Source of the DNA: Sphaeroforma sirkka
Lineage: Eukaryota > Opisthokonta > Ichthyosporea > Ichthyophonida
NCBI GenBank assembly: GCA_001586965.3
Contig: LUCW03000882.1
Span: 1 to 39,964, forward strand
Direction of reading: 5' to 3'
DNA: 39,964 nt
Positions 1-11,200 of the stretch are shown in pieces. The notes beneath the pieces are model-generated. The model saw nothing but the letters and a program-made list of their open reading frames with translations. It did no database searches and was not told the origin of the DNA. Position 1 is the first letter of the stretch. Each line of letters opens with the position of its first letter. The position numbers and the translations under genes are program-made.

Positions 1-149
1 AAAGCTTCCGGCTGACTCCCAAGTTGGATCACCATCCCGCCAGCGAACCAAGTATTCTGTATTCCTGTGGAATCATTCTGTCTATGTCGAATGATGTAAC
101 GGAACGCGAGAACTATCCTGCCACATATGATCTTCTTCTGAAGGCTTTT

Positions 150-1200
150 TTCGGTGGCTCTATGGACTAGTCGCAAAAGTTCCACTCTAACTGGTTTACC
201 TTTGAAAGTATCTGGAAGTGAACAATCCTTGTGTGTCAGTTCATATCCTTGTCCCTGTCTGGCTTTGACAACGTATGGTCCAAGCATTGGTCGCATTGCT
301 TTGGTTGTGCGACCTTCGGACCGTACCATTACCACATCCCCTGGTTGAAAGGCGATAAAATCGTAAGCATGGAGGCGGTCAAACTGCCTGGATAGTGTGT
401 CTGCGTATTTCTGTGTGACCTTGTAAAGCGTCGGCAAGATAGTGTCGTGCAAACGATCCAGCCGGTGTGCCCAAGCCTCATTGGTGACCGGCTGATTCCC
501 CGGAAGGTCATCCGTGAAGTCAGCAAACGGAACATGACGGCGACCGAAGTAAGCACTGAATGGTGCTGTCTTGTGTCGCCGAGAGATATTCGGAGGTTCT
601 GGCACAGCATAATAAGTGGTAGTCGGACATCCCATGCCGTAGGCAAAGATTCACATAGCTTTGCGAACTCCTTCGTGGATGTCTCTGTGTCTTCTCTCCG
701 CTGCTCCCAGAACCTGAGGACGATATGGTGGCGACTTTGCATGCATCACTCCAACTTCTTGAGTTATTAATTTAACAATCTTGTTCGAAAAAAAAACTCG
801 CCTCCCTCGTCTGATTGAATTTTCCTGGGAAAACCATGTTCCCCAAACACCTCTATAAGTTTAGATGTCACCACTTCTGCTGACTTTGTGGCCGTTGCTC
901 TCAATATCGAGTACCCCGTTGCTATATCCAAGACGTGCAATATATATTGATTTCCTGCTGCTGAAAAATAGTGGCATTGGAATCATGTCGACTTGAATAT
1001 GATCCCACGGATACTTTGCCGTTATATGAATCATTGGGTGAAATCCTTTTCGTAACACCCTCTGTCCTAGACATGTGCGACAGTTTCTCCTAACTGTTTG
1101 TGCAAGTTCCAGAGCGTTAGGCCACAAATGTGCGTTCTGCTGTAGTTGAGCAACTGTATCTTCTGCTCTATGATGCCCAATCTCATGCTGACACAAGGTG
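150..1200 (-). mobile_element. Integrase region of the Ty3/gypsy fossil
   Basis: The minus strand shows an HHCC zinc-binding module, HEIGHHRAEDTVAQLQQ ... VRRNCRTCLGQRV. The start of the catalytic core follows, YPWDHIQVDMIPMP, which contains the first catalytic Asp. Near 240 to 300 the minus strand reads AMRPMLGPYVVKARQGQGYE, which fits the GPY/F module at the C-terminal end of Ty3/gypsy integrases. The core between these landmarks is degraded. Confidence 0.82.
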
Positions 1201-1319
1201 AGCTGTGTAAAGACGGCTTATCTCTTCCTCATCTGGAGAATCCGTCATGGCTACTTCTGAGGTAGCGATCGATACTCGCGCAGCCGAGACGTATCTAATG
1301 GGGTGACTTTCGATACTGA

Positions 1320-1780
1320 GGACGGTTCGGTATATCCCAATCGTGCTGAAAACGTCGCTGGAAGGCTGTAACCATTGCGTGGGCCTACTCTAGCAATGAC
1401 TGTGTGACCCCATGGTGTCTTGCCACTCGCATACTTTCCGTATTTGAGGAAGGAGTGGGCTGTCCTTGGAACTAATACTAGGTCTCTTTGTAGAAGCGAC
1501 TTGAATAACTGGAACCAAGGCTCGTGGGGCGCCCACGGTAGACACACCGTAGCTGTGGCCCTCTCTGATCGTATCTTGCGCAACATTCTAAGGATTAATC
1601 TCCATGGTGGGTTCATCCATCCATCTATATCCTTCCAACAATGTGCAAACGCTCCACCCCTGTCATCGTCGGTGTAGTAGCGTGGCAAATGATGGTCCTG
1701 ATGCGAAGCAAAGACATCGACATTATTCTCACCCATAATCCGTTGCGCTTGCTCAAAGTAGTCTGGAAAAGTTGCCAACA
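1320..1780 (-). mobile_element. Extra domain between RNase H and integrase, like the one after RNase H in DIRS-type elements
   Basis: Between RNase H and integrase the minus strand encodes NVDVFASHQDHHLPRYYTDD followed by AHCWKDIDGWMNPPWRLILR, and later VCLPWAPHEPWFQLFKSLL. The pattern 'D-x-FA..-x2-LPRYY ... W ... PPW-L-I-x2-hL-+-K-I ... P-W-x4-W' resembles the domain after RNase H in DIRS-like elements and some Ty3-type elements of fungi and protists. I recognise the pattern from general knowledge of these elements; no search was run. Confidence 0.6.
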
Positions 1781-1799
1781 TTCTGCATATAGTACCTCC

Positions 1800-2142
1800 G
1801 GATCCTCAGTCTCAACAGTTCCCTCATGAAGCCTAGACCACGCGTCTGGTAACACGTTCTTTATACCCGGGATGTGCGAGATAGTAAAATTGAAAGGCGC
1901 TATGATGTGATGCCATCGTTGTAGCATCGGTTCAGCTTTAGCTGTGTGTTCATATACACCAAAGCTTTGTGATCAGTCAACACTGAAAAGTGCTGACCTT
2001 CGAGATGATCCCGGAAATGTGAGAGACCGTATACCAAGGCCAATAATTCCTTCATGGGTGTTGCGTAATTGCGCTGTGCTGCGTTGAGGGTCTTGCTGAA
2101 GAACATTAGGTATTGCTTCTTCCCTTCTATGGTCTGGAACAA
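1800..2142 (-). mobile_element. RNase H region of the Ty3/gypsy fossil
   Basis: The minus strand encodes FFSKTLNAAQRNYATPMKEL then LALVYGLSHFRDHLEGQHFS and VLTDHKALVYM. These match the RNase H of Ty3/gypsy elements: S-K-x-L-x2-A-Q-x-N-Y, the catalytic E, and the TDHKAL block. A little further on comes NFTISHIPGIKNVLPDAWSR, the terminal (H)xPGxxNxxxDxxSR block. Confidence 0.88.
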
Positions 2143-2295
2143 TGCACCTCCAATACCGTAGTCGCTTGCATCCGTTTCGAGTTGTAAAGGTACTCCGTCG
2201 ACGGAAATTTCAACAATACTGCCTCAACTATGGCTTGCTTCATGGCCTCCCAAGCTTGCTGGTGTCTCTGTTCCCACCTGTCTCCAATGATTTCC

Positions 2296-3269
2296 TTAGG
2301 GCTTCAGTCTTACAAATTCCCGGAGTGGGGCAACTACCTCTGCAAAGTTTGGTAGGTGCTCGTGAAGAAAGTTGGCTAATCCCAAGGCCGATGCAATGTC
2401 TTTGTACTTCTTCGGGGTTGGCCAGTCAATGAGCTTGGCCTGCTTTCCATGGCAAATATCAATTCCGGCCTTCGATACTCGCTTCCCTAGGATCATGACT
2501 TCTTTGACTGCAAAATGACATTTTGAAGGGTTTAGCTTGAAACTGTGGTACGTCAGCCGCCGAATGACCTCTTTCACTACTCGTACGTGTTCCTCGTAGT
2601 CATCTGTTGCTATTACGATGTCGTACAGGTAGTAGTGGTATGCCGGAAGTCCTTGCAATATCACACTCAGTGTACGCTGAAACTGCTATGTCAGTGTGTG
2701 TAGTCCAAATGGCGCTGATGTAAAGAATACTGGCTCTTGCCATGTGTGAAACTGAATAGATACTGAGAATCAGGGTGAATTGGGAGTCGATGATACGCTG
2801 CGGTTAGATCCAATGTCGTGTAATATCTCTTCCCTGTGATGTTACCAATGATGTCGTTGATACGGGGAGTAATGAACTGATCCGCCGGTATTAATGCATT
2901 CACCGCTCTGAGGTCCAAACACACTCGCACTTTCTTTAGTTCTCCAGATTGAGTATACTCTGGCACGGCGAGCAAGGGTAAGTTAACGGAAGTGGCTGTA
3001 TCCCTTTGAACTATGACCAAATCTTGAATCCACTTCTGCACCTGTCTATCTACCCATGGTATCCATTTGTCTGCTACAAAGTTCCTTACTGCCTTCCGCA
3101 TCCTTGCAGCTTGATCTGGTGTCACTGGCAATCTAACTTCGCCTCCTTCCAGTCTGCACCTGTCCTTTTCTCGAATACCGTCATTGTCCCTCAGTTCCTT
3201 GTCTAGTTCCAGGCGAACACCGGTTTCCTCGGTCAAATCTGGTGGTCGTCTCAACGGTATTGGTTCCAA
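2296..3269 (-). mobile_element. Reverse transcriptase region of the Ty3/gypsy fossil
   Basis: Recognisable RT blocks on the minus strand include KKVRVCLDLRAVNALI (fingers), then RYYTTLDLTAAYHRLPIHPD (palm block A). YLYDIVIATDDYEEH is the catalytic (Y/F)xDD-type block, followed by HSFKLNPSKCHFAVKEVMILG (thumb side) and KQAKLIDWPTPKKYKDIASALGL. These are standard Ty3/gypsy-type RT signatures. The blocks occur in order but not in one uninterrupted frame. Confidence 0.9.
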
Positions 3270-3289
3270 TAGTTTGTCTAGCTCCGTTG

Positions 3290-3720
3290 GATCTATGGGT
3301 GAGAATGGCGATTGAAGGCCTCCACGTATAGCCCTAAGCCAGGCATAAGATCCTGGCCTACGATCGCGTCGATAGCCGGTGGTAGATTCATTAGCTCGAA
3401 AGACTGTTCTGTGAGCTCTAGACCATATCGTACTGGAGTTTGTACGGTTGAGCCTATTCGCCGTGTACGAAGACTACGATCAGCTAGGTATATATGAGGA
3501 TCCCTCCGGAGCCGACTTAATTTGCAATCCCCAATCGTGTGCGGATGTCGAATCAATGCAACTTCTGTTTGCCCCAGAATCCACTAACGCCCTGCATGAC
3601 TCACCGTTAATCAGGATGGATATGAATACTCGATTGTCCATTGAAAGTAATGGATCTTTGATCGATAGTATCACAGGTGTGCTAGACGAGAAAACTAAAG
3701 TTGCATCTACATCCGACACC
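3290..3720 (-). mobile_element. Aspartic protease region of the Ty3/gypsy fossil
   Basis: The minus strand encodes VFISILINGESCRALVDSGA followed by NRSCID. The core LVDSGA is the catalytic D-S/T-G motif of retropepsin-like proteases, preceded by the usual hydrophobic strand. Downstream, LPPAIDAIVGQDLMPGLGL resembles the conserved 'IxGxDxL' strand near the end of retrotransposon proteases. It lies between gag and reverse transcriptase, as expected for Ty3-type elements. Confidence 0.8.
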
Positions 3721-3769
3721 CTTACGTCCTATTCCTGATCGCTGCCTATGGTTTCCCACGTTGCATCCT

Positions 3770-5803
3770 CTTCTAACTCACCCTGTTCGATTTCGTCTGA
3801 GTGTGCCAGTATGGAAGCATGTGTGTGTCTGTAGGCGTGGTCTCCTCCTGCTCCGTTTGCTGGTCGTCCGAGTCTGTTAGAGCCGTAATGGTGTTGACCG
3901 CGGGCAAACTCTTATCGAAGGATACGCCTTGCTTAAATCCTCGGCCCGAGCTGGATGTGAATCCAACCCTTTTGTTCGACTGGTAGTGCTTGCAGGATGA
4001 TATATGCCTGATACTGGGTGGGGCACCCGCTCTGCACGCGTAACACGTGGTAGTCGTAGACGTGCTTGTGCGTTGTGTGCTGCCTCCTCCTGTATTCGTA
4101 TTCAAATTACGATCTCGTTGTTGGGCTGGAAACTGTCTACGCCTATCCCCCACATTCATCTGTGTCCGTACCCGTTGTCTGAGGATGACATCGGTTTCTT
4201 GTATGTCTGGATTTAAAATGCGGAGAAGGTCTTCAGTCTCCAGGTGGTCCCAACCTATGTGGTGTTGTAGCGTGCGTTCATACGTCATATTACCTGTCAG
4301 GTCCTCGAGGGCCTGTATGAGGCAGTTATTAAGCAACCGCTTAGGAAAGTCCTTGCCCTTATCTGCTCGCTCCCAGGCTCTCTTGTGAACTTCCACAATC
4401 TTGTTCAAATGTTCCCTGGCTGACTCTACACCCTTGGTGCGGGGATTACCCTTCGCCAACTTCTTAAAGGTAGGGTCTACGGTGGCCTTGCTCTCATGTT
4501 GACAGATTTGGTCTATGACCTGTTCCGCCGGATATACCCTCAGCTCATTATGGTTGTCACGGAGATAGTCAATTGTGGCCTTTGCTGCCTTAAAATGTAT
4601 GAGTACCTTATAGAACCAACGTACCATCCACGACTCATCTAGTCCTGAGACATGGGCGTTCTTCAGTGCCTCTTCTAGCGCCCTCTCGTGTGTCTCTATC
4701 GGCTGTGCTGCTTAATTGATAACGGTCTAAAGGCCAATCGGGCCATGTCCGTGGCTCCGGAGCTCTGTTCTTCCTGATAGCTTCCAATTGAGTATTCAAC
4801 GCTCCTTTCAGTGTATCGATCGTGGACGTTAGTAATGTACATCTTGGGACATCGTAGTTTCCCTGTGCTCGATAAAGTTCATCCACAAAGAAAGATATCT
4901 TCCCTTCGAGGCGTTGACACATGGCTCGGCGATGCTCGTTCCACTGCGCTGGTGTCATGATCGGCTCTCTCGCCTGTTCGTCTTTGTGCGGTCGTTTTCT
5001 GCTGCCATGAACATTACCGTCGTCGACATCACTAGACTTGCGCTTACTGTCGTCGACGTCACTATACTTGCGCTTACCGTCGTCAACGTAACTAGCCTTG
5101 CGCATATCCTGTATCGATCGCGCGAAGTCTCGGTGCTGTCGGCTGAGTTCCCATCGTCTACGTAGTTGTTTCGTTCGGCTTCCCTACGATAATCCCCATG
5201 TGGGTCGCTCAAATATTGCTCTAGCTGTCGGCCCCTGATTTCGTCAGAGTTTTGCTGACGAGTGCCCGTGGCCCACCCTGACATATTTCTATGCCGTTGG
5301 ACTTGTCGCTCATCCCCGTTGCCTGCGAGGGAATCCTGACTTGCACTGGTAAAACTCCCCGATCGAGTTCGCTTTCGAGTGAAATCTCGTTCAGGTGCTC
5401 GGTGAAAAGGCTGCCATGAATGCGGTCTATCACCCGCTGAATGAATGCCCGAAGTACCTCGGACATTGGCTACCCTGTGTCGCTCAGCTGCTGGTTCAGC
5501 AGACTTTGAACGACTAGTATGCCTAATCACAAATTGCACCTCACTGTCTTCTGGATCTGCTCTCCCTCTTGCCGATAAGCGAGACCCGTGCCCCAACTGA
5601 TGTCGCCTGCTTGCTGCCTGGCCCACGTCTTGGTCTGTCTGTTCATATCGCGGTTGTTCATCTCTTCGACGCGATGCTACTGTCTGGCGCGAAGAAGCTG
5701 TGCCTCCTTGGTGGGTCTGCTCGAAATCTGACAAAGATCTCTGGGTTGCTTTGCCGTCGTGACGAGTGCGTCGAGGGCTACGGGGTGTTGGACGCATAGG
5801 CAT
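3770..5803 (-). mobile_element. gag region of the Ty3/gypsy fossil
   Basis: The first part, about 5100 to 5800, encodes a very basic, Arg/Ser/Gln-rich stretch of low complexity beginning MPMRPTPRSPRR. Around 5011 to 5103 a 30-bp tandem repeat (three copies) encodes a ten-residue charged repeat of the type KRKYSDVDD. The later part, about 3770 to 4630, resembles a capsid-like gag segment and ends in a Cys/His cluster, CYACRAGAPPSIRHISSCKH. Its spacing is C-x2-C-x9-H-x3-C, wider than the usual retroviral zinc knuckle (C-x2-C-x4-H-x4-C). Assignment to gag rests mainly on position upstream of protease and on this cluster. Confidence 0.65.
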
Positions 5804-5933
5804 CTTGATGTTAAGACTTCGATGTATGGCTTTTGTGTTGTTGGTGAATAGTTGGTCCAGATTGAAGGAGTGTCGGCTATTATATAATAGTTGACTTCAG
5901 CCATTTGTGTTACACACTTTCTTCCGCCGTTCT

Positions 5934-5948
5934 CCTCTCGTGATACCA
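5934..5948 (-). other. Candidate primer-binding site of the LTR element
   Basis: Read on the minus strand this is TGGTATCACGAGAGG. It begins with TGG, the complement of a tRNA CCA end, and lies about 130 bp ahead of the first gag start. This is where a PBS should lie just inside the 5' LTR. The priming tRNA cannot be named without the tRNA set of this genome. Confidence 0.45.
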
Positions 5949-6360
5949 AAATAGCTAATTATCATTGAATCATGTTGATGTCTACAAGGTCTGCTTGCGG
6001 GTCCCCGAAAACTCGTTGCGCTCGAATACACCTTGCTCCTTAATGATTGCTAATCATTTTGTTTGGGTTGGTTTTGTTAATGAGTACTCGTTTTGCTCTC
6101 CTTTGCTCTGCCTATAGGAGTAATTAAGAGTTGCTGATAGACTCGAAGCGTGTTCAATGATCAACCGCCTGTCGTGTTCTAGCGTTCTGAATGCTCCTTT
6201 GATCCAACCTTCGGACCACTGTACTCCAACATCAATCAAATCCGAGGCCTGCAGCCAGGAAGTTCAGGTCAAGGTTCCCAAGAATAACCTTGAAGCCCAA
6301 GGTAGTTACATCGGGTTTGAAGTTGGAAAACCAAAAACAAATTCCTTATTCGAACCAACT
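5949..6360 (-). other. Possible 5' LTR remnant, boundaries not resolved
   Basis: The sequence just outside the candidate PBS should be the 5' LTR. No second LTR is in the window for comparison, and I cannot point to TG...CA ends or a target-site duplication, so the outer limit is arbitrary. No gene is seen here. Confidence 0.2.
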
Positions 6361-7320
6361 TGAGTGTACTTGCACGATGCCTGATAAGTGCTGTCTACTT
6401 TTGCATGTACTATTTCTTCTGTACCTTGCAAGAGTCCGCTGCATCTTGACGATTCGCCTTATACGTCGGTGATAACGTTCTCCTTAGTTTTCACCAACAA
6501 TCATACAACCGTACCAGACTATGTTGGTCCTACGGCTGATTCACTTACGTTGACTTCCTTTCTCTCTAGAATGGAAATTTAAGTATATATATGTATATAT
6601 GTATATATATATACGAAAATGTATTCTGTCTTGTAACATCGGTAAATATGTCTTCTAATTGTGTGTTGGTCGTGGGTTCGATACCCCCCCCGTGATATAT
6701 TTTTTTCCTATGCTTTGATGACCATCGAAGTTCGCGCATGCAACGATGGCGAACATTCGACTCCGAGATATTTTCGAAAAATCGATCTTCTAACCATGCC
6801 AGTCTTTTCGTCTAGCCAATTGATTACCAAAACTTGCTCCCGTAGTTGATATTTGTTGAAAATACGAGTTGAAATCGCATTTTTCTGTCTCAGTTTCTCC
6901 CAAACTGTGCCTAGCTCCTCTTCTGCATTGCTACCTGTCTCACGCGCGCTTAATTCACACGTTTCCATTCTACGTCGCCTGACACTGTCGATTCTACATT
7001 GCTACCTGCCTTTCTTGATCACCTCTATCTGCCCTTTGTCGTCGCTGTACTCGCCCACACCTATGAAAATCTGCCATATCGACCTTCTCTACGCCAAATT
7101 ACGTTCTTCTATACCCCTAACTGCGATACTGCATCATGTTCGTGTTGTGTGGATTGACTAGGCCAGTCAAAACATTGTTCAAACGTCCTATGACTGCTAA
7201 TTAGTCAGAGGGAGGCCTTGATTGTCAACGACGGCCTGAAAAGTCGCATTGGAATTGAAGTATCTGGATTTTCGGACCGAAGATGGATTAAAAAATCAAA
7301 AGAAGAATGAATGGTTGTTG
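6361..7320. other. Gene-free AT-rich stretch
   Basis: There are only short open frames of up to about 100 codons, without recognisable motifs or splice structure. A short alternating purine-pyrimidine tract (TATATATGTATATATG type) lies at about 6583 to 6615. Nothing else identifiable. Confidence 0.5.
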
Positions 7321-7324
7321 GGAA

Positions 7325-7573
7325 ATGGTCGGATGACTAATTAATCGATAAAAATTTAGAAATAAAAAAATGCTAAAAATTGCATATATTACTAATCACT
7401 CCAATTTGCTCTAGATTTAAAATAATTTTTTAAAAATATGCATAAAATATAAATATATATATATATAAATCACGCAAGTGTATCAAACCGAGCAAAACGG
7501 ATATATATATTATATATATATATATATTTTTTTTTTATAAATAAAATTAGTAGCATTAGACCGGATGGTCGGA

Positions 7574-7669
<96 letters not shown>

Positions 7670-7850
7670 GAAAAAAAAGAAGAAGAAATAAAATGCTCAT
7701 CAGCTAAATAAAATGGGCACCTGTTAATTTCTGCATATATTACTAATCACTCCAATTTGCTCTAGATTTATAATAATAATAAAATCTGCATGATGTATAT
7801 ATATATATATATGAAAATCACGCAAACGTATCAAACCGAGCAAAACGGAA
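7325..7850 (+). repeat. Diverged tandem duplication, about 240 to 285 bp per copy, with microsatellite expansion in copy 2
   Basis: Three blocks recur in the same order. TGGTCGGATGACTA (from 7325) returns as TGGTCGGATAACTA (from 7565). TACTAATCACTCCAATTTGC (7389) returns at 7739. ATCACGCAAGTGTATCAAAC plus CGAGCAAAACGG (7469) returns at 7817 with two changes. The second copy is longer mainly because of the (AT)n tract and an inserted A/G-rich stretch. Confidence 0.75.
7579..7664. repeat. (AT)43 microsatellite
   Basis: An uninterrupted run of AT dinucleotides of about 86 bp lies inside the second copy of the duplication at 7325-7850. Smaller AT runs lie at about 7451-7468, 7499-7527 and 7797-7812. 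Confidence 0.95.
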
Positions 7851-7873
7851 GGTGGGGATATCTTTTCACTTAT

Positions 7874-8028
7874 CTGTGCTCGGAAGACTTTGCTCCTGTC
7901 GTAGTTTGCAAGCTCCTTTCGGCTATCCGGTTCTGAGGAAGATCAACTCCCCTGTGCTCGTAAGACTTTGCTCCTGTCGTACTTTACAAGCTTCTTTCAG
8001 CTACCCGGTTCTGAGGGAGATCAACTCC
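7874..8028 (+). repeat. Two-copy 78-bp tandem repeat
   Basis: Copy 1 (7874-7950) and copy 2 (7952-8028) both start CTGTGCTCG and end GAGATCAACTCC or GAAGATCAACTCC, with a handful of substitutions. The period, 78 bp, is a multiple of three, so the short open frame across it (about 7852-8049) encodes a repeated peptide (CRSLQAPFGYPVLRKINS, then CRTLQASFSYPVLREINS). Nothing else marks this frame as a gene. Confidence 0.8.
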
Positions 8029-8294
8029 TGTAATTCGTCAATAAAATGAACTTCTCCGTCCACTATTATCCTCGAGATAAAATCGAATAATACATCTAAA
8101 GTAACTAGTCGTAAAATGTAGTAAACACATCAAAATACGATACTAAAACCTACTGAGTCTCCCTGAGGCTCAGTGCGGTGTATTTATTCTTATATTTGAT
8201 TGTCTACGTGGTCTACAATAATTCACCTCGTGTGAATTAATTGTAAATTAATTCTAACTCCACACTGATAGTGGTTTAAGGGGACTTTTACCAC
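8029..8294. other. Left flank of the satellite, no gene seen
   Basis: AT-rich sequence with a short hairpin-like CTGAGTCTCCCTGAGGCTCAG (8155-8175). It ends in a stretch reading GGGGACTTTTACCAC directly against the first 22-bp unit. No target-site duplication matching the right flank was seen. Confidence 0.5.
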
Positions 8295-11200
8295 AGTTCG
8301 AAAGTGAAACATATATAATTCGAAAGTGAAATATAAATGGTTCGAAAGTGAAATATAAATGGTTCGAAAGTGAAATATAAATAGTTCGAAAGTGAAATAG
8401 AAATAGTTCGAAAGTGAAATATAAATAGTCCGAAAGTGAAATATAAATAGTTCGAAAGTGAAATATAAATAGTTCGAAAGTGATATATAAATAGTTCGAA
8501 AGTGAAATATAAATAATTCGAAAGTGAAATATAAATAGTTCGAAAGTGAAATATAAATAGTTCGAAAGTGAATTATAAATAGTTCGAAAGTGAAATATAA
8601 ATAGTTCGAAAGTGAAATATAAATAATTCGAAAGTGAAATAGTTCGAAAGTGAAATATAAATAATTCGAAAGTAAAAAAATATAAATGGTTCGAAAGTGA
8701 AATATAAATGGTTCGAAAGTGAAATATAAATAGTTCGAAAGTGAAATATAAATAGTTCGAAAATATAAATAGTTCGAAAGTGAAATATAAATAGTTCGAA
8801 AATATAAATAGTTCGAAAGTGAAATATAAATAGTTCGAAAGTGAAATATAAATAGTTCGAAAATATAAATAGTTCGAAAGTGAAATATAAATAGTTCGAA
8901 AGTGAAATAGAAATAGTTCGAAAGTGAAATATAAATGGTTTGAAAGTGAAATATAAATGGTTCGAAAGTGAAATATAAATAGTTCGAAAGTGAAATATAA
9001 ATAGTTCGAAAGTGAAATATAAATAGTTCGAAAGTGAAATATATATAGTTCGAAAGTGAAATATAAATAGTCCGAAAGTGAAATATAAATAGTTCGAAAG
9101 TGAAATATAAATAGTTCGAAAGTGAAATATAAAAAAGTTCGAAAGTGAAATATAAATAGTTCGAAAGTGAAATATAAATGGTTTGAAAGTGAAATACATA
9201 AATGGTTCGAAAGTGAAATATAAATAGTTCGAAAGTGAAATATAAATAGTTCGAAAGTGAAATAGAAATAGTTCGAAAGTGAAATATAAATAGTTCGAAA
9301 GTGAAATATAAATAGTCCGAAAGTGAAATATAAATAGTTCGAAAGTGAAATATAAATAGTTCGAAAGTGAAATATAAATAGTTCGAAAGTGAAATAGAAA
9401 TAGTTCGAAAGTGAAATATAAATAGTTCGAAAGTGAAATATAAAAAAGTTCGAAAGTGAAATATAAATAGTTCGAAAGTGAAATATAAATGGTTTGAAAG
9501 TGAAATATAAAAATGGTTCGAAAGTGAAATATAAATAGTTCGAAAGTGAAATATAAATAGTTCGAAAGTGAAATAGAAATAGTTCGAAAGTGAAAATATA
9601 AATAGTCCGAAAGTGAAATATAAATAGTTCGAAAGTGAAATATAAATAGTTCGAAAGTGAAATATAAATAGTTCGAAAGTGAAATAGAAATAGTTCGAAA
9701 GTGAAATATAAATAGTTCGAAAGTGAAATATAAATAGTCCGAAAGTGAAATATAAATAGTTCGAAAGTGAAATATAAATAGTTCGAAAGTGATATATAAA
9801 TAGTTCGAAAGTGAAATATAAATAATTCGAAAGTGAAAATATAAATAGTTCGAAAGTGAAATATAAATAGTTCGAAAGTGAATTATAAATAGTTCGAAAG
9901 TGAAATATAAATAGTTCGAAAGTGAAATATAAATAATTCGAAAGTGAAATAGTTCGAAAGTGAAATATAAATAATTCGAAAGTGAAATATAAATGGTTCG
10001 AAAGTGAAATATAAATGGTTCGAAAGTGAAATATAAATAGTTCGAAAGTGAAATATAAATAGTTCGAAAAATATAAATAGTTCGAAAGTGAAATATAAAT
10101 AGTTCGAAAGTGAAATATAAAAAGTTCGAAAGTGAAATATAAATAGTTCGAAAGTGAAATATAAATGGTTTGAAAGTGAAATATAAATGGTTCGAAAGTG
10201 AAATATAAATAGTTCGAAAGTGAAATATAAATAGTTCGAAAGTGAAATAGAAATAGTTCGAAAGTGAAATATAAATAGTCCGAAAGTGAAATATAAATAG
10301 TTCGAAAGTGAAATATAAATAGTTCGAAAGTGAAATATAAATAGTTCGAAAGTGAAATAGAAATAGTTCGAAAGTGAAATATAAATAGTTCGAAAGTGAA
10401 ATATAAATAGTCCGAAAGTGAAATATAAATAGTTCGAAAGTGAAATATAAATAGTTCGAAAGTGATATATAAATAGTTCGAAAGTGAAATATAAATAATT
10501 CGAAAGTGAAATATAAATAGTTCGAAAGTGAAAAATATAAATAGTTCGAAAGTGAATTATAAATAGTTCGAAAGTGAAATATAAATAGTTCGAAAGTGAA
10601 ATATAAATAATTCGAAAGTGAAATAGTTCGAAAGTGAAATATAAATAATTCGAAAGTGAAATATAAATGGTTCGAAAGTGAAATATAAATGGTTCGAAAG
10701 TGAAATATAAATAGTTCGAAAGTGAAATATAAATAGTTCGAAAGTGAAATATAAATAGTTCGAAAGTGAAATATAAATAGTTCGAAAATATAAATAGTTC
10801 GAAAGTGAAATATAAATAGTTCGAAAGTGAAATATAAATAGTTCGAAAGTGAAATAGAAATAGTTCGAAAGTGAAATATAAATGGTTTGAAAGTGAAATA
10901 TAAATGGTTCGAAAGTGAAATATAAATAGTTCGAAAGTGAAATATAAATAGTTCGAAAGTGAAATATAAATAGTTCGAAAGTGAAATATAAATAGTTCGA
11001 AAGTGAAAATATAAATAGTCCGAAAGTGAAATATAAATAGTTCGAAAGTGAAATATAAATAGTTCGAAAGTGAAATATAAATAGTTCGAAAGTGAAATAT
11101 AAATAGTTCGAAAGTGAAATATAAATAGTTCGAAAGTGAAATATAAATAGTCCGAAAGTGAAATATAAATAGTTCGAAAGTGAAATATAAACAGTTCGAA

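Larger units (their letters stand above)
1..5950 (-). mobile_element. Broken Ty3/gypsy-type LTR retrotransposon, truncated by the left window edge
   Basis: Translated pieces on the minus strand occur in the order gag, aspartic protease, reverse transcriptase, RNase H, an extra domain and integrase. The integrase lies after RNase H, which is the Ty3/gypsy order. The coding region is spread over all three frames with roughly ten breaks, so this is a decayed copy. The left end, including any 3' LTR, lies outside the window, so LTR divergence cannot be used for dating. The recognisable motifs suggest moderate rather than ancient age; that is inference. A tRNA-like primer-binding site at the high-coordinate end supports the orientation. 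Confidence 0.9.
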
